Shown here: positions 27,327 to 36,870 of the stretch, in pieces
How positions within the stretch are numbered: the first letter of the stretch is position 1
Layout of the letters: every line of letters starts with the position of its first letter
Origin: Rubrobacter_A sp965214435
Lineage (GTDB): Bacteria > Actinomycetota > Rubrobacteria > Rubrobacterales > Rubrobacteraceae
Length of the DNA: 64,000 bases
Assembly (NCBI GenBank): GCA_965214435.1
Contig: OZ243960.1
Span: forward strand, 62,001-126,000
Direction: 5' to 3'
Program-made: the position numbers and the translations under genes
Notes under the pieces: generated by a model
Seen by the model: the letters and a program-made list of their open reading frames with translations, nothing else
Told to the model about the DNA's origin: nothing
Databases searched by the model: none

Positions 27327-28514
27327 ATGCTGGGTAAGGGTGGCGAAGGCTCGGGCGGGAGAGCCAGCGGCGGACGGCAGAGTGTAAAAGGCACCCGGAA
27401 GCAGGTCCGGAGAGCGTCGAATAACGAGCGTTCGAGCGCGAAGTCCCGGAAGCGGCGTCCGACCCGGATACCAATCTCCAGCCTGACCGGAAAGCTGCTC
27501 GCGCTCGCCGGCATCGCCGGGTTGGTCTTGATCGCTTACTTCGTCCCTAGCGCGCTCTACATAGCCGTCGGCGGCTTTGCCCTGGCGCTCATCCTATCGT
27601 TTCCGGTCCGGGCGCTGTCCCGCCTCATGCCCCGGGGGCTCGCGATACTACTGACGTACCTGGCGTTGATCGGGCTGGTTATACTCGCATTCCTCGTTCT
27701 CGTGCCGCTACTCGTGGAGCAGTTGGCAAGCCTGGTCGCCGCGTCACCCGAGATAGCCCGCAGCGCCGACCGGCTCGCCCGGGACTCGCTCCGATTCCTC
27801 GCGGACCGCAACATGCTCCAGGGAGCATCGCCGGACCAGGTGATAACCGACCTGCTCGCCCGGCTCTCGGAACGCGCCCAGGGTCTGGCCCAGAACCTCC
27901 TCGGAGGGCTCGCGGGCTTTCTCTCGGGAGCCGTGAACTTCGGGGTAAACCTGATCGGGGCCATCTTCGTCTCCGTGTACCTGCTACTGGATGTCCGGAG
28001 GATTAAAGCCGCCTACCTTAAAGCGTTGCCACACCGCTACCGCTGGGACGGTAGAGAGCTGTGGAACGAGGAGGGCGCGTCGCTCTCCAAGTACCTCGGT
28101 GGCCTGGCCCTTGTCGTCGCGGTCCAGGGTTCGCTCACGGCCATTGCCCTTTTTATAATAGGCGTCCCCTACGCCATACTCCTCGGGGCCTGGGTATCCG
28201 TGACCGCTATCATCCCGTACATAGGAGCTTTTCTAGGGGCCATACCGGGTGTTATCGTGGCCTTTTTCGTATCGCCCACCAAGGGTATCATCGCTGCGCT
28301 CGTGTACCTCGGGATCCAGCAGCTAGAAGGTAATTTCCTGACGCCCCGCGTCCAGGGCGAGGCCCTGCGGGTGCACCCGATCATCGTGCTCCTCGCCATT
28401 GTTATAGGCGGCGGGCTGGGCGGCCTGGTAGGCGTGATAATCGCCGTCCCTACCCTCGCCGTCCTCCGGGTCCTCTTCGACTTCTTCCGCGCCCGCCTGA
28501 GCCTGGAAGATTAG
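27327..28514 (+). CDS. AI-2E family transporter (PerM-like)
   Basis: This 395-residue membrane protein belongs to the AI-2E/PerM family, whose members include autoinducer-2 exporters and sodium/proton antiporters. A basic 50-residue N-terminus precedes about eight helices. The family motifs IPYIGAFLGAIPGVIVAF and QQLEGNFLTPRVQGEALRVHP are intact in the C-terminal third. It is preceded by AAGG near ATG 27327. The extra-long charged N-terminus is unusual and the true start could be further downstream. No luxS is in the window, so AI-2 export is not implied. Confidence 0.87.
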   Translation: MLGKGGEGSGGRASGGRQSVKGTRKQVRRASNNERSSAKSRKRRPTRIPISSLTGKLLALAGIAGLVLIAYFVPSALYIAVGGFALALILSFPVRALSRLMPRGLAILLTYLALIGLVILAFLVLVPLLVEQLASLVAASPEIARSADRLARDSLRFLADRNMLQGASPDQVITDLLARLSERAQGLAQNLLGGLAGFLSGAVNFGVNLIGAIFVSVYLLLDVRRIKAAYLKALPHRYRWDGRELWNEEGASLSKYLGGLALVVAVQGSLTAIALFIIGVPYAILLGAWVSVTAIIPYIGAFLGAIPGVIVAFFVSPTKGIIAALVYLGIQQLEGNFLTPRVQGEALRVHPIIVLLAIVIGGGLGGLVGVIIAVPTLAVLRVLFDFFRARLSLED

Positions 28515-28625
28515 CGGCGACGCGGCGGCGTACGTCCCGGCAGAAACCGTGAAGCTTATGCGACCCTGAGACGTTGGGCTGAACGACCGGAGCTTCGGCG
28601 CGGTCTTGTCTTGCGTAACGAGGTC

Positions 28626-29909
28626 CTAAACCAGAGGTGCCAGGGATTCCAGCGCGCGCTCCACGACCTTTGCCGTGAGCGATCTTTTTTCCCACTCTTC
28701 GCGGGTTAACTCAAAGGCGTTGGTCTTGTCGAGCTCGAACATCTCTTCCATCTGCCGGGCGAGCCCCTTGTCGTAGAGTTCCAGGTTCACCTCGTAGTTT
28801 CCTAGCAGACTAAATCGGTCGATGTTCGCCGTGCCGATGGTCGTCCACAGGCCGTCTATAGTGGCGGTCTTGGCGTGGATCATGATGTCCTTGTAGCCGA
28901 AGATCCTCACCCCGGCGTCAAGAAGCTCCCAGAACCACCGCCGCCCGAGCCAGTCCGCTATTACGTGGTTAGAGTGCCAGGGCAGGAGGACCTGCACGTC
29001 CACCCCCCGGCCCGCCGCTTCCTTGAGCGCCGCCCGCAGCGCCCGGTCTGGTATAAAGTAGGCGTTGGTCATGTAGATGTGGCTATCGGCCCGGTCTATA
29101 GCCTCCAGGTAGAAGCTGCGGATCGGGAATATCCTCATGTAGGGGTCGTTGCGGTGCAACGTGGCGTTTGGCCTCCAGTTACGACCCGGACCCAGGTTTA
29201 TCTCAGGCAGATCCTCATTGCGTTGGGCGTCCCAGAAGTCCACGAAAGCATTCTCAAGCTCCCGGGCCTCGGTACCCTCTATCCTGAGGTGCGTGTCCCG
29301 CCAGCTACCCGAAGCGTAGAGCTCTCCGATGTTGTAGCCGCCGACAAAGCCTACCCGGCTATCGACTATGAGCAGCTTGCGGTGGTCCCGGAAGTAGGTG
29401 CGCAGATCTAGGAACACGCCCGGATGGTTGACCGGCTGGAACCGGAGCGTGTGTATCTCCTCCGGAAACCGCTTGAACTCCGCGGGCACGACGAGGTTGG
29501 CGAAGTCGTCAAAGATCACGTAGACCTTTACTCCTTCTCGCGCCTTACGCACCAGCGCGTCCACAAAGCGCTGCCCGAGAGCGTCTCCTTTCCAGATGAA
29601 CGTCTCAAGCATGATGGTTTCTTCGGCCGCCTCTATGTCTTGGAGCATAGCCTCGTAGATGGCGTCGCCGTAGGAGTAGAGCGTTACCCGGTCGTCACTC
29701 TCATCCAGGGAGACCTCAGGGTAGTCGGCGTGCGGGTACCCTTTACTCTGTTTGCTCCGCCGCCGGCGCATGGTGTCCACCGTCACAAGAGCCCCGACCA
29801 GCAGCCCCTGAATGGCGGCCGTGACACCCGTAGTCCAGAGAAAGAGCTTCCAGACAACCCGGGGGAAACGCTTTATGCTCTGCAAGAGATCGCGTATCCG
29901 CAAGCCCAA
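28626..29909 (-). CDS. Phospholipase D-like / cardiolipin synthase family protein
   Basis: This is a two-HKD-domain phosphatidyltransferase. The first motif is in YFRDHRKLLIVDSRVGFVGG and the second in MIHAKTATIDGLWTTIGTAN; both have the His, Lys and Asp. One N-terminal membrane anchor (about residues 15-40) precedes the domains. It likely joins two phosphatidylglycerols to form cardiolipin at the inner membrane face. I place the start at TTG 29909, seven bases after GGAGG; the frame to 30071 encodes non-protein-like sequence. Confidence 0.87.
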   Translation of the reverse strand: MGLRIRDLLQSIKRFPRVVWKLFLWTTGVTAAIQGLLVGALVTVDTMRRRRSKQSKGYPHADYPEVSLDESDDRVTLYSYGDAIYEAMLQDIEAAEETIMLETFIWKGDALGQRFVDALVRKAREGVKVYVIFDDFANLVVPAEFKRFPEEIHTLRFQPVNHPGVFLDLRTYFRDHRKLLIVDSRVGFVGGYNIGELYASGSWRDTHLRIEGTEARELENAFVDFWDAQRNEDLPEINLGPGRNWRPNATLHRNDPYMRIFPIRSFYLEAIDRADSHIYMTNAYFIPDRALRAALKEAAGRGVDVQVLLPWHSNHVIADWLGRRWFWELLDAGVRIFGYKDIMIHAKTATIDGLWTTIGTANIDRFSLLGNYEVNLELYDKGLARQMEEMFELDKTNAFELTREEWEKRSLTAKVVERALESLAPLV

Positions 29910-30148
29910 CAATCTACCTCCAGTACGCGAAGCACCACCGACAAAATGCCCCTGAACTCTAATGCGCGACGCCCGAAAAAGCAAAGAACAGTATACACTC
30001 CGGCCTCTGGCGGCCCCCATCTCACCCTCTAGACCCGCTCGACGTGGAGCGGCGGACGTTTCCCACACCACAGAGCCGCCGGGCTACAGAAGGTCCCCGG
30101 AACATCCCGGTAGAATTACCGGACGAATTCCGTGGAGAGGAGTAGAGG

Positions 30149-31438
30149 ATGGACAAGCGCGAGGGTGCGGCGGAGCGGCAGACCAACATCTACCTCTCCG
30201 GCCTCGGGGGACGCAAGCCGGTCGTCCCTGTCGGGTCGGACCAACTAGAGCGGGCGGCTAAAAGGAAGATGTCGCGGGAGGCGTTTGCCTACGTGGCCGG
30301 CGGCGCGGGCGGTGAGAGCACGGTGCGCGAGAACCGCGCCGCCTTCGAGCGGTGGCGCATAGTACCGAAGATGCTACGCGACGTCTCCGAGCGCGACACC
30401 TCGGTAGAGCTTTTCGGGCGGCGGCTGCCCACGCCCCTGCTACTGGCCCCGGTCGGGGTGCTGGAGCTGGCGCACAAGGAGGCTGACGTCGCGGTGTCGA
30501 GGGCTGCGGCTGAGACGGGAGTGCCCATGATCTTCTCCAACCAGGCGTCAAAGCCGATGGAGAAGTGCGCGGCGGCGATGGGCGACGCGCCCCGGTGGTT
30601 CCAGCTCTACTGGAGCAAGTCCGACGAGCTGGTCGAGAGCTTCGTCCGGCGAGCGGAGCGGTGCGGTTGCGACGCCGTCGTGGTCACGCTGGACACCACC
30701 ATGCTCGGCTGGCGGACCCGGGACCTGGACCTCGCCTACCTGCCGTTCCTGCGCGGTAAGGGGATAGCCCAGTACACCAGCGATCCCGTTTTTCTGGAGA
30801 GCCTCTCACAAGAACCACAAGGTAGCGGAGGCCCGGTCAGGCTCAACCTGTCTACGTTCAAGTCCCTTGTCGAGTTGGTACGCTCGTATCCGGGAGGATT
30901 GCTGGAGAACATCACCTCGCGCAAGCCGCTGGCGGCGGTACAGAAGTTTATCTCGACCTACTCCCGGCCCTCGCTCACCTGGGAAAATCTAGAATTCCTG
31001 CGGGAGCGCACGAGCCTGCCGATAGTGCTCAAGGGCATTCTCTCCCCCGACGACGCCCGGCGGGCCATCGAGCACGGGATGGACGGTATCGTAGTCTCCA
31101 ACCACGGCGGACGGCAGGTAGACGGGGCCATCGCCTCCCTCGACGCCCTGCCCGGAATAGTAGAGGCCGTGGACGACAGGGTGCCGGTGGTTCTGGATAG
31201 CGGCATCCGCGGTGACGCGGACGTGTTCAAGGCGCTCGCGCTCGGGGCGTCGGCGGTGGGTGTCGGGCGGCCGTACGTCTACGGGCTGGCACTCGCGGGG
31301 AGGGCCGGGGTGCGGCAGGTGATCTCCGACCTATCCGCCGAGTTCGAGCTGACGATGGGCCTCGCCGGATGCCGGTCCGTCGGTGAGATCTCCCTAAATA
31401 ACCTCACCCGGGCAGAGAGCACCGTCCGCACCTCTTAA
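30149..31438 (+). CDS. FMN-dependent alpha-hydroxy-acid oxidase (lactate 2-monooxygenase-like)
   Basis: This 429-residue TIM-barrel flavoprotein oxidises L-2-hydroxy acids such as lactate. The active-site base is His319 in VVSNHGGRQVDG. FMN-contact segments include VLDSGIRGDADVFKALALGA. The N-terminal AFAYVAGGAGGESTVREN is typical. The insert between residues 190 and 240 (WRTRDLDLAYLPFLRGKG) resembles lactate 2-monooxygenase-type enzymes more than glycolate oxidase. It is convergent with a GlcD-type oxidase 15 bases away, so the two strands together can handle both L- and D-type hydroxy acids. Confidence 0.88.
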   Translation: MDKREGAAERQTNIYLSGLGGRKPVVPVGSDQLERAAKRKMSREAFAYVAGGAGGESTVRENRAAFERWRIVPKMLRDVSERDTSVELFGRRLPTPLLLAPVGVLELAHKEADVAVSRAAAETGVPMIFSNQASKPMEKCAAAMGDAPRWFQLYWSKSDELVESFVRRAERCGCDAVVVTLDTTMLGWRTRDLDLAYLPFLRGKGIAQYTSDPVFLESLSQEPQGSGGPVRLNLSTFKSLVELVRSYPGGLLENITSRKPLAAVQKFISTYSRPSLTWENLEFLRERTSLPIVLKGILSPDDARRAIEHGMDGIVVSNHGGRQVDGAIASLDALPGIVEAVDDRVPVVLDSGIRGDADVFKALALGASAVGVGRPYVYGLALAGRAGVRQVISDLSAEFELTMGLAGCRSVGEISLNNLTRAESTVRTS

Positions 31439-31453
31439 ACCCCGGTGTCCGGG

Positions 31454-32821
31454 TTAATCCGGGAAGACTTTGCCGGGGTTCAGGATGCCATTTGGGTCGG
31501 CGAGCCTTTTTATGCCACGCATGAACGGCAGCGAGTCGCCGTGCTCTTTTCGCAGGTGCTCGCGTTTGCCGGAACCGATGCCGTGCTCGCCGGAGCACGT
31601 GCCGCCACGCTCCAAGGCGTAACCTACGATCTCCGAGTTCACCGCCTCAGCCCTGGCGAGGTCTTCCTCGTCAGCCGCATCCACTGGGAAGATGGCGTGG
31701 TAGTTGCCGTCCCCGACGTGACCGAGTATCGCCCCGTCGAGACCGTGGTCGGAGATGGTGCGGCGGGCGGCGGCCAGAGCCCCCGGCAGGTCGGAGATCG
31801 GGACGCACACGTCCGTGGACACCGCGCCCTGGTCCGGGTAGAGGTTCCGCACCGCGATGCCGGCCTCGTGCCGGGCCTCCCAGAGCTTCCGCCGCTCCTC
31901 CTCGTCCTCCTCGAACTCGAAGTTATGCGCGCCGCCGGAGGAGCAGACCTCGCGGGCCTGCTCAACGTCCCGCCCGACAGAAGCTTCGTCGCCGCTGAAC
32001 TCCAGAAACAGGGTCGGGGAGACGGTGTAGTCCGTGTTTTTGTAGGTGTTTACCGCCTCTACGGTCCGCTCGTCGACCAGTTCGACGCGTCCGACGGCCA
32101 TGCCGGTCCGGATCAGGTCTATAGCCGACCTCCCGGCGCTTTCTATATCCGGGAAAGTCGCCCGGGCGGCGACCGCCGCCTCGGGGACCGGGTAGAGCCG
32201 CAGCACGAGCTCCGTGAACACCCCGAGCGTACCTTCGGAGCCTACGAACAGCCCGGTCAGGTTGTAGCCGGCGGAGGACTTCATCGAAAGTCCTCCGGTG
32301 GTCATTACCGTGCCGTCGGCGAGCACGACTTCCAGGCCCAAGACCTGATCCCGCATCACCCCGTAGCGTACGGCGTTCGTGCCGCTGGCGTTGGTACCGG
32401 CCATCCCGCCGAGCGAGGCGTCCCAGCCGGGGTCTACCGGAAAGAACATCCCGTACTCCGCGAGGCGCTCGTTGAGCTTGCCGTGGGTCACACCGGGCTC
32501 GACCCGCGCGATAAAGTCGTCCGGGCGGACCTCCAGGATACGGTCCATCCTCCCGAAGTCCAGGCTGATGCCGCCGCGCACCGGGACGACGTGACCCTCA
32601 AGGCTGCTCCCCTCGCCGAACGGGACCACGGGCACGCCACGCTCGTTCGCGTAGCGCAGGACCGCGGCCACCTCTTCCCTGTTCTCCGGGAAGACGACGG
32701 CGTCCGGGAGGTGCGGCGGGTGGTAGGTGATGCTGCGGCCGTGGCTGGCAAGCGCCTCCTCGCCGGTCGTGACGCGCTCCCCGCCGGGGAGCAGGGTCCG
32801 CAGTTCGCCGGGCAGGTCCAC
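31454..32821 (-). CDS. FAD-binding oxidase (GlcD / D-lactate dehydrogenase family)
   Basis: This 455-residue protein has an N-terminal FAD_binding_4 domain (VPVVPFGEGSSLEGHVVPV, GGMAGTNASGTNAVRYGVM) and a C-terminal FAD-linked oxidase domain. The latter ends GTCSGEHGIGSGKREHLRKE and DPNGILNPGKVF, the hallmark of D-2-hydroxy-acid dehydrogenases. It starts at GTG 32821, four bases after the FAH-family stop, so it is translationally linked to that gene. Glycolate or D-lactate is the likely substrate. There is no iron-sulphur subunit, so it resembles single-subunit D-lactate dehydrogenases. Confidence 0.9.
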   Translation of the reverse strand: MDLPGELRTLLPGGERVTTGEEALASHGRSITYHPPHLPDAVVFPENREEVAAVLRYANERGVPVVPFGEGSSLEGHVVPVRGGISLDFGRMDRILEVRPDDFIARVEPGVTHGKLNERLAEYGMFFPVDPGWDASLGGMAGTNASGTNAVRYGVMRDQVLGLEVVLADGTVMTTGGLSMKSSAGYNLTGLFVGSEGTLGVFTELVLRLYPVPEAAVAARATFPDIESAGRSAIDLIRTGMAVGRVELVDERTVEAVNTYKNTDYTVSPTLFLEFSGDEASVGRDVEQAREVCSSGGAHNFEFEEDEEERRKLWEARHEAGIAVRNLYPDQGAVSTDVCVPISDLPGALAAARRTISDHGLDGAILGHVGDGNYHAIFPVDAADEEDLARAEAVNSEIVGYALERGGTCSGEHGIGSGKREHLRKEHGDSLPFMRGIKRLADPNGILNPGKVFPD

Positions 32822-32825
32822 GAGG

Positions 32826-33653
32826 TTACTTCTCGGCTACTACCGGGTTGGTCAGGGTACCGAGACCTTCGACTTCGATGGTCACCTCGTCGCCGTCCTT
32901 GAGGAACACCTTCGGGTCGCGGGCAAAGCCGACGCCGGCGGGGGTGCCGGTCGCGATGATGTCGCCAGGGACCAGGGTCATACCGGTGCTCAGGAAAGCT
33001 ATGATCTCGGCTACCGGGAAGATCATGTCCGAGGTGTGACCGTCCTGCATGACCTCGCCGTTGACCAGCGACCGCACAGAAAGGTTTTGCGGGTCGGGGA
33101 CCTCGTCGCGGGTTGCGATGTACGGTCCCGTGGGCGCGAAGGTGTCGATGGACTTGCTCCTCGTCCACTGCCCGCCCTCGGCGAACTGAAGGTCGCGGCT
33201 GGATACGTCATTGCAGCACATGTAGCCGAAGACGTACTCCAGAGCCTCCTCAGCGGATACATTTTTCGCCTCCTGACCGATGATCACGGCAAGCTCGGCC
33301 TCGTAGTCGGCCTGCTCGGTGATCGGGGGTATCCGCACCTCGTCTCCAGGTCCCACGATGGTGTTCGGATACTTGGAGAAGACTATCGGTCTCTCGGGTA
33401 GCTCTGCGCCGGTCTCCTCGGCGTGGTCGCCGTAGTTCAGGCCGATGCCGATTATCTTGCCCGGCCGCCTGATAGGTGCCAGAATGCGAACCTCGCCGAG
33501 CGGCACGCCGCCGCCATCCACCGGCCGGCGCTCGGGGTCCCGCCCGTGCTCGATAAACTCCAGCATGCTCATGTCCCCAATGGGCTCGACCCGATCGCCC
33601 TCCACAGAGCCTATCCTCATCCCATCCCCCGTCGAATAAGTAACCAGCTTCAA
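32826..33653 (-). CDS. Fumarylacetoacetate hydrolase family protein
   Basis: This 275-residue enzyme has the FAH fold. Its metal-binding acidic residues lie in IGIGLNYGDHAEETGAELP, QADYEAELAVIIG and NDVSSRDLQF, and the C-terminal GDIIATGTPAGVG is diagnostic. Family members cleave or decarboxylate acylpyruvates or 2-hydroxy-hepta-diene-dioates. The TTG at 33653 follows AGGAG and is preferred to the track extension to 33686. It is followed after four bases by the GlcD-like gene. The substrate is unknown. Confidence 0.87.
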   Translation of the reverse strand: MKLVTYSTGDGMRIGSVEGDRVEPIGDMSMLEFIEHGRDPERRPVDGGGVPLGEVRILAPIRRPGKIIGIGLNYGDHAEETGAELPERPIVFSKYPNTIVGPGDEVRIPPITEQADYEAELAVIIGQEAKNVSAEEALEYVFGYMCCNDVSSRDLQFAEGGQWTRSKSIDTFAPTGPYIATRDEVPDPQNLSVRSLVNGEVMQDGHTSDMIFPVAEIIAFLSTGMTLVPGDIIATGTPAGVGFARDPKVFLKDGDEVTIEVEGLGTLTNPVVAEK

Positions 33654-33722
33654 AGCTTCTCCTCTCCCCAGACACTGCCAGATCAACCTTCTCAGACACG
33701 CATCTTAGCAGGGTGTCTAGCT

Positions 33723-34361
33723 TCAGGGCTGGAGACGCTCTATCTCCCAATCCCCGCACCCGTCCGAGCTGTACAGTAACCGGTCGTGGAGCCGGTTTTC
33801 GCGACCCTGCCAGAACTCGACCGACGCCGGCTCGACCCGGTAACCACCCCAGAACGGCGGGCGCGGTACGTCTTCGCCGAACCGATCTTCTAGCTCCCGC
33901 AGCCGGTCTTCGAGCACTCCACGGTCTTGTACGGTCCGGCTCTGCTCCGACGCCCAGGCCCCAAGGCGGCTCGCCCGCGGGCGCCCTTCGTAGTAGGCGT
34001 CGGACTCCTCCCCCGCTACGCGGACCGCCCGGCCCTCGACGCGGACCTGGCGCTCCAGTTCTCCCCAGTAGAATACGAGCGCGCAAAAAGGGTTCTCCTC
34101 AAGCTCCCGGCCCTTACGGCCCTCGTAGTTGGTGTAGAAGACAAAGCCCTTCTCGTTGAAACCTTTTAGTAGCACTATTCTGGCGGCCGGCCGGCCGGCC
34201 GGGGTCGCCGTGGAAAGCGTCATCGCGTTCGGCTCGTGCAGGTCCGCGGAGAGCGCCTCCCCGAACCACCGGCGGAACTGCTCTACAGGGTCTGCGGCGG
34301 CGTCTTTTTCGGAGAGCCCGGCGCGGGTGTACTCTCGGCGGAGACTTTGCAGGTCGGTCAC
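33723..34361 (-). CDS. pdxH: Pyridoxamine 5'-phosphate oxidase
   Basis: This 212-residue FMN enzyme oxidises pyridoxine or pyridoxamine 5'-phosphate to pyridoxal 5'-phosphate. It is full length and carries RIVLLKGFNEKGFVFYTNYEGRKG (FMN site), LERQVRVEGRA, and the C-terminal PPFWGGYRVEPASVEFWQG and NRLHDRLLY. All are characteristic of PdxH. It starts at ATG 34361, 16 bases after the DUF427 stop, in a minus-strand run. It supplies the PLP cofactor; no PLP synthase genes are nearby. Confidence 0.93.
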   Translation of the reverse strand: MTDLQSLRREYTRAGLSEKDAAADPVEQFRRWFGEALSADLHEPNAMTLSTATPAGRPAARIVLLKGFNEKGFVFYTNYEGRKGRELEENPFCALVFYWGELERQVRVEGRAVRVAGEESDAYYEGRPRASRLGAWASEQSRTVQDRGVLEDRLRELEDRFGEDVPRPPFWGGYRVEPASVEFWQGRENRLHDRLLYSSDGCGDWEIERLQP

Positions 34362-34377
34362 TGGCTACCGCCCTCGC

Positions 34378-34872
34378 CTACCAGCCCCAGGTCCCGGCCC
34401 CACCCTTGAACGGGCCGACGATCTCCGAGGTCACCCACCCGCCGTAGAAGTCGCCCTTCTGCGCCTCTACCTTTTCGCCGTCGATCCAGCAGTTATCCAT
34501 CCTCGACGGATAGAAGGCGATGTGTCCCTTCAGGCTCTCGAAGCCGGGCGTCGGGTCCGGGTAGATCCAGGCGGCCCGCTCCTCGCGGCGCTCGTCGGTC
34601 ACGATGTCGTAGTACCGCGCGGCTCCCTTCCACTCGCAGAACGAAGTGCCCGATACAGGTGTAAGGTGCTCCATCCGGATGTCGTCCTCCGGGATGTAGT
34701 AGACCGGCGGGTGGCTCGTCTCAAGAACCCTCTTGGCCCGCATGGTGTAGGCCAGGGTCACGTCCCCGAAGACGACCTTTATGCGCCGGTCGGTATCCTC
34801 CAGGCGCGGCGGTCGCGGGTAGTCCCAGACCGACTCCTGTCCCGGCCCCGGCTCCGTGCGCTGACGACCCAT
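34378..34872 (-). CDS. DUF427 domain protein
   Basis: This 164-residue protein has the DUF427 core KVVFGDVTLAYTMRAKRVLE, followed by HPPVYYIPEDDIRMEHLTP, FCEWKGAARYYDI and HIAFYPSRMDNCWIDGEKV. ATG 34872 sits six bases after AGGAGG, a much better start than the fused upstream frame, which reads through a broken RidA gene. Function is unknown; DUF427 proteins are widespread and small. It immediately precedes pdxH. Confidence 0.87.
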   Translation of the reverse strand: MGRQRTEPGPGQESVWDYPRPPRLEDTDRRIKVVFGDVTLAYTMRAKRVLETSHPPVYYIPEDDIRMEHLTPVSGTSFCEWKGAARYYDIVTDERREERAAWIYPDPTPGFESLKGHIAFYPSRMDNCWIDGEKVEAQKGDFYGGWVTSEIVGPFKGGAGTWGW

Positions 34873-34946
34873 GTGCGACCTCCTAGTTCGTACGTTGCTT
34901 GTTAGATGATTATATGGAGGTCGGGGGAACGTTACTATCCAGGCTT

Positions 34947-35340
34947 TCACACATCCCGGATAACGGCTTCGGCCTCGATCTCGACGAGTATCTGCGGCGA
35001 TATGAGCCGCTGGACCTCGACCATCGTCGTCGCTGGACGCACCTCTCCAAAGACTTCCCGGTGGGCCTCCCCAAGCTTCTATGTCCGTAACGAAGATCCT
35101 GGTCCGCACCACGTCCCCCATACCGCACCCGGCGGCCTCCAGCGCGACCCGGATGTTGTTCAGCGCCTGGACCGCCTGGGCATAGGGGTCCCCCACCCCG
35201 ACGATACCGCCGCTGCCGTCCGTGGCCGTAGTCCCGGAAACGTAGACAAACCGCCCGGCTCGGACCGCCCGCGAGTAGCCTACCGCCCGCTCCCACGGCG
35301 TCCCGCTGGTTACCCGGAGGCGTTGTGGATCATCCTCCAC
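34947..35340 (-). pseudogene. RidA-family (enamine/imine deaminase) gene with a frameshift
   Basis: From GTG 35340 the frame encodes a RidA N-terminus (GRFVYVSGTTATDGSGGIVG, then VVRTRIFVTDIEAW). After the C-run at 35069-35072 the correct continuation lies in another frame: EAHREVFGEVRPATTMVEV, then SPQILVEIEAEAVIRDV, ending at TGA 34949-34947. One extra base in the run explains it. RidA hydrolyses reactive 2-aminoacrylate-type imines from PLP enzymes. Without the correction the frame runs by chance into DUF427. It could be a true mutation or a homopolymer sequencing error. Confidence 0.85.
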
Positions 35341-35369
35341 GCTCTACCTTCCAGTTCCCCAGGAATAGC

Positions 35370-36791
35370 CTAAGCGGAGACCGGCGGACGGCGGACGGCC
35401 CACGGGCGCGCCTCTTCTAACTGGGCGGCGAGCCGGAACAGGGTCGCCTCGTCCCCGAAGCGGCCGGCGAAGTGGGTCCCGACCGGTAGCCCGGCGGCGG
35501 TCCAGTACAGCGGCACCGACATCGCCGGTTGCCCGGTCACGTTAAAGAGCGGCGTGAACGGCACGTAGACCACCGAGCGCCGGAACCCTCCCAGCGGGTC
35601 GTCCGGCGGGGCGTCGAAAGTACCGAGCGGCGGCGGTGGCTCGCCGAGCGTGGGCGTCAGCCACAGGTCGTACTCCCCGAAAAAGCCCGCCACAACGCGC
35701 GAGACCCGCTGGAGCGCCCCGACCGCTAGCAGATACTCGGACGCGCTAAATCCGCGTCCCATCTCGTAGAGTGCCCGGGTCAGGGGCTCCAACTCATCAT
35801 CCGCCGGTAGCCAGCCCATAATTTGGGCGAGCCCGTCTACACCGGAGGCGACCCCGGCCGACCAGAGGACGGTAAACGCCTCGGTCAGCGTCTCGCCGGC
35901 TACCGGCGGCGAGGCTTCTTCTACCTCGTGGCCCAGCTCCTTACAGAGCCGGGCAGCGTCTCTTACGGCCGCTATGCAGTCGTCGTCGAGCGGTGTACCG
36001 GCCGGGGCCGTGGTGGCGAAGGCTATGCGCAGGGTACCGGGGTCCGCGCCGACCTCGTCCAGGAATGGCCGGCCGGGGTCCGGGGCGACGTAGGGGTCGC
36101 CGGGGGCGGGACCAGAGACCGCGTCGAGCAGGGCGGCGGAGTCGCGCACGGAGCGGGTAACGGCGTGCTCGGCGACGAGGCCGCTCATCACGTCGCCGAA
36201 GTCCGGGCCGAGCGGGTTCCGGGCCCTGGTGGGTTTAAGCCCGAAAATACCGCAGCAGGAGGCCGGGATGCGGATCGAACCGCCGCCGTCGCTCGCGTGG
36301 GCCATCGGCACGATCCCCGCCGCGACCGCTGCCGCAGCACCTCCGCTGGAGCCGCCGGTAGAGCGTTCGGTGTCCCACGGGTTGCGGCTCGGGCCGAAAA
36401 GCTCCGGCTCGGTGGTCGGTTGGATGCCGAACTCCGGCGTATTCGTCTTGCCGACCGTCACGAGCCCCGCCTTTTTAAACCGGGTCACGAGCTCCGAGTC
36501 GTGGTCGGGGATCAGATTTTCGGCAAAGCGGGAGCCTGAGGTCAGAGGTACCCCGGCATAAGAAGCGGTAAGATCTTTGAGGAGGAACGGCACGCCCGTG
36601 AAAGGACCGTCCCCAGTACCGGAAGCTATTTCTCGCGCTTCGTCGTACATCGGTTGGACGATCGCGTTTAGCGCCGGGTTAAGCTTCTCGGCCCGGCTTA
36701 TCGCGGCCTCGACGAGTTCTCCGGCCGTGACCTCACCTTTCCGGACCAGTTCCGCCTGCCCGGTCGCGTCCATAAAAGCCATGTCACTCAT
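35370..36791 (-). CDS. Amidase signature family protein
   Basis: This 473-residue amidohydrolase has the Ser-cisSer-Lys triad: Lys72 in FLLKDL, the cis-serine in STGGSSGGAAAAVAAG (about 148), and nucleophile Ser172 in DGGGSIRIPASCCG. It is full length and hydrolyses an amide to acid and ammonia; the substrate is not deducible. A GatA role is unlikely because no gatB or gatC is adjacent. It starts at ATG 36791. The RidA-type gene follows 29 bases downstream, and ammonia or imine handling would be a sensible shared theme. Confidence 0.88.
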   Translation of the reverse strand: MSDMAFMDATGQAELVRKGEVTAGELVEAAISRAEKLNPALNAIVQPMYDEAREIASGTGDGPFTGVPFLLKDLTASYAGVPLTSGSRFAENLIPDHDSELVTRFKKAGLVTVGKTNTPEFGIQPTTEPELFGPSRNPWDTERSTGGSSGGAAAAVAAGIVPMAHASDGGGSIRIPASCCGIFGLKPTRARNPLGPDFGDVMSGLVAEHAVTRSVRDSAALLDAVSGPAPGDPYVAPDPGRPFLDEVGADPGTLRIAFATTAPAGTPLDDDCIAAVRDAARLCKELGHEVEEASPPVAGETLTEAFTVLWSAGVASGVDGLAQIMGWLPADDELEPLTRALYEMGRGFSASEYLLAVGALQRVSRVVAGFFGEYDLWLTPTLGEPPPPLGTFDAPPDDPLGGFRRSVVYVPFTPLFNVTGQPAMSVPLYWTAAGLPVGTHFAGRFGDEATLFRLAAQLEEARPWAVRRPPVSA

Positions 36792-36870
36792 GGATATGAC
36801 CTCCCCTCAGCGTAGAAACCTTATGCCACCTGCCGTACATCTTACCGGAACCGTGACCTTTCCAGAAAGC

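Noticed and set aside
34378..35340. A 320-residue RidA-DUF427 fusion protein.
   Set aside because: The middle stretch (ASSDDDGRGPAAHIAADTRR) is out-of-frame RidA, and DUF427 has its own ribosome site and ATG, so two genes are present, the first broken.
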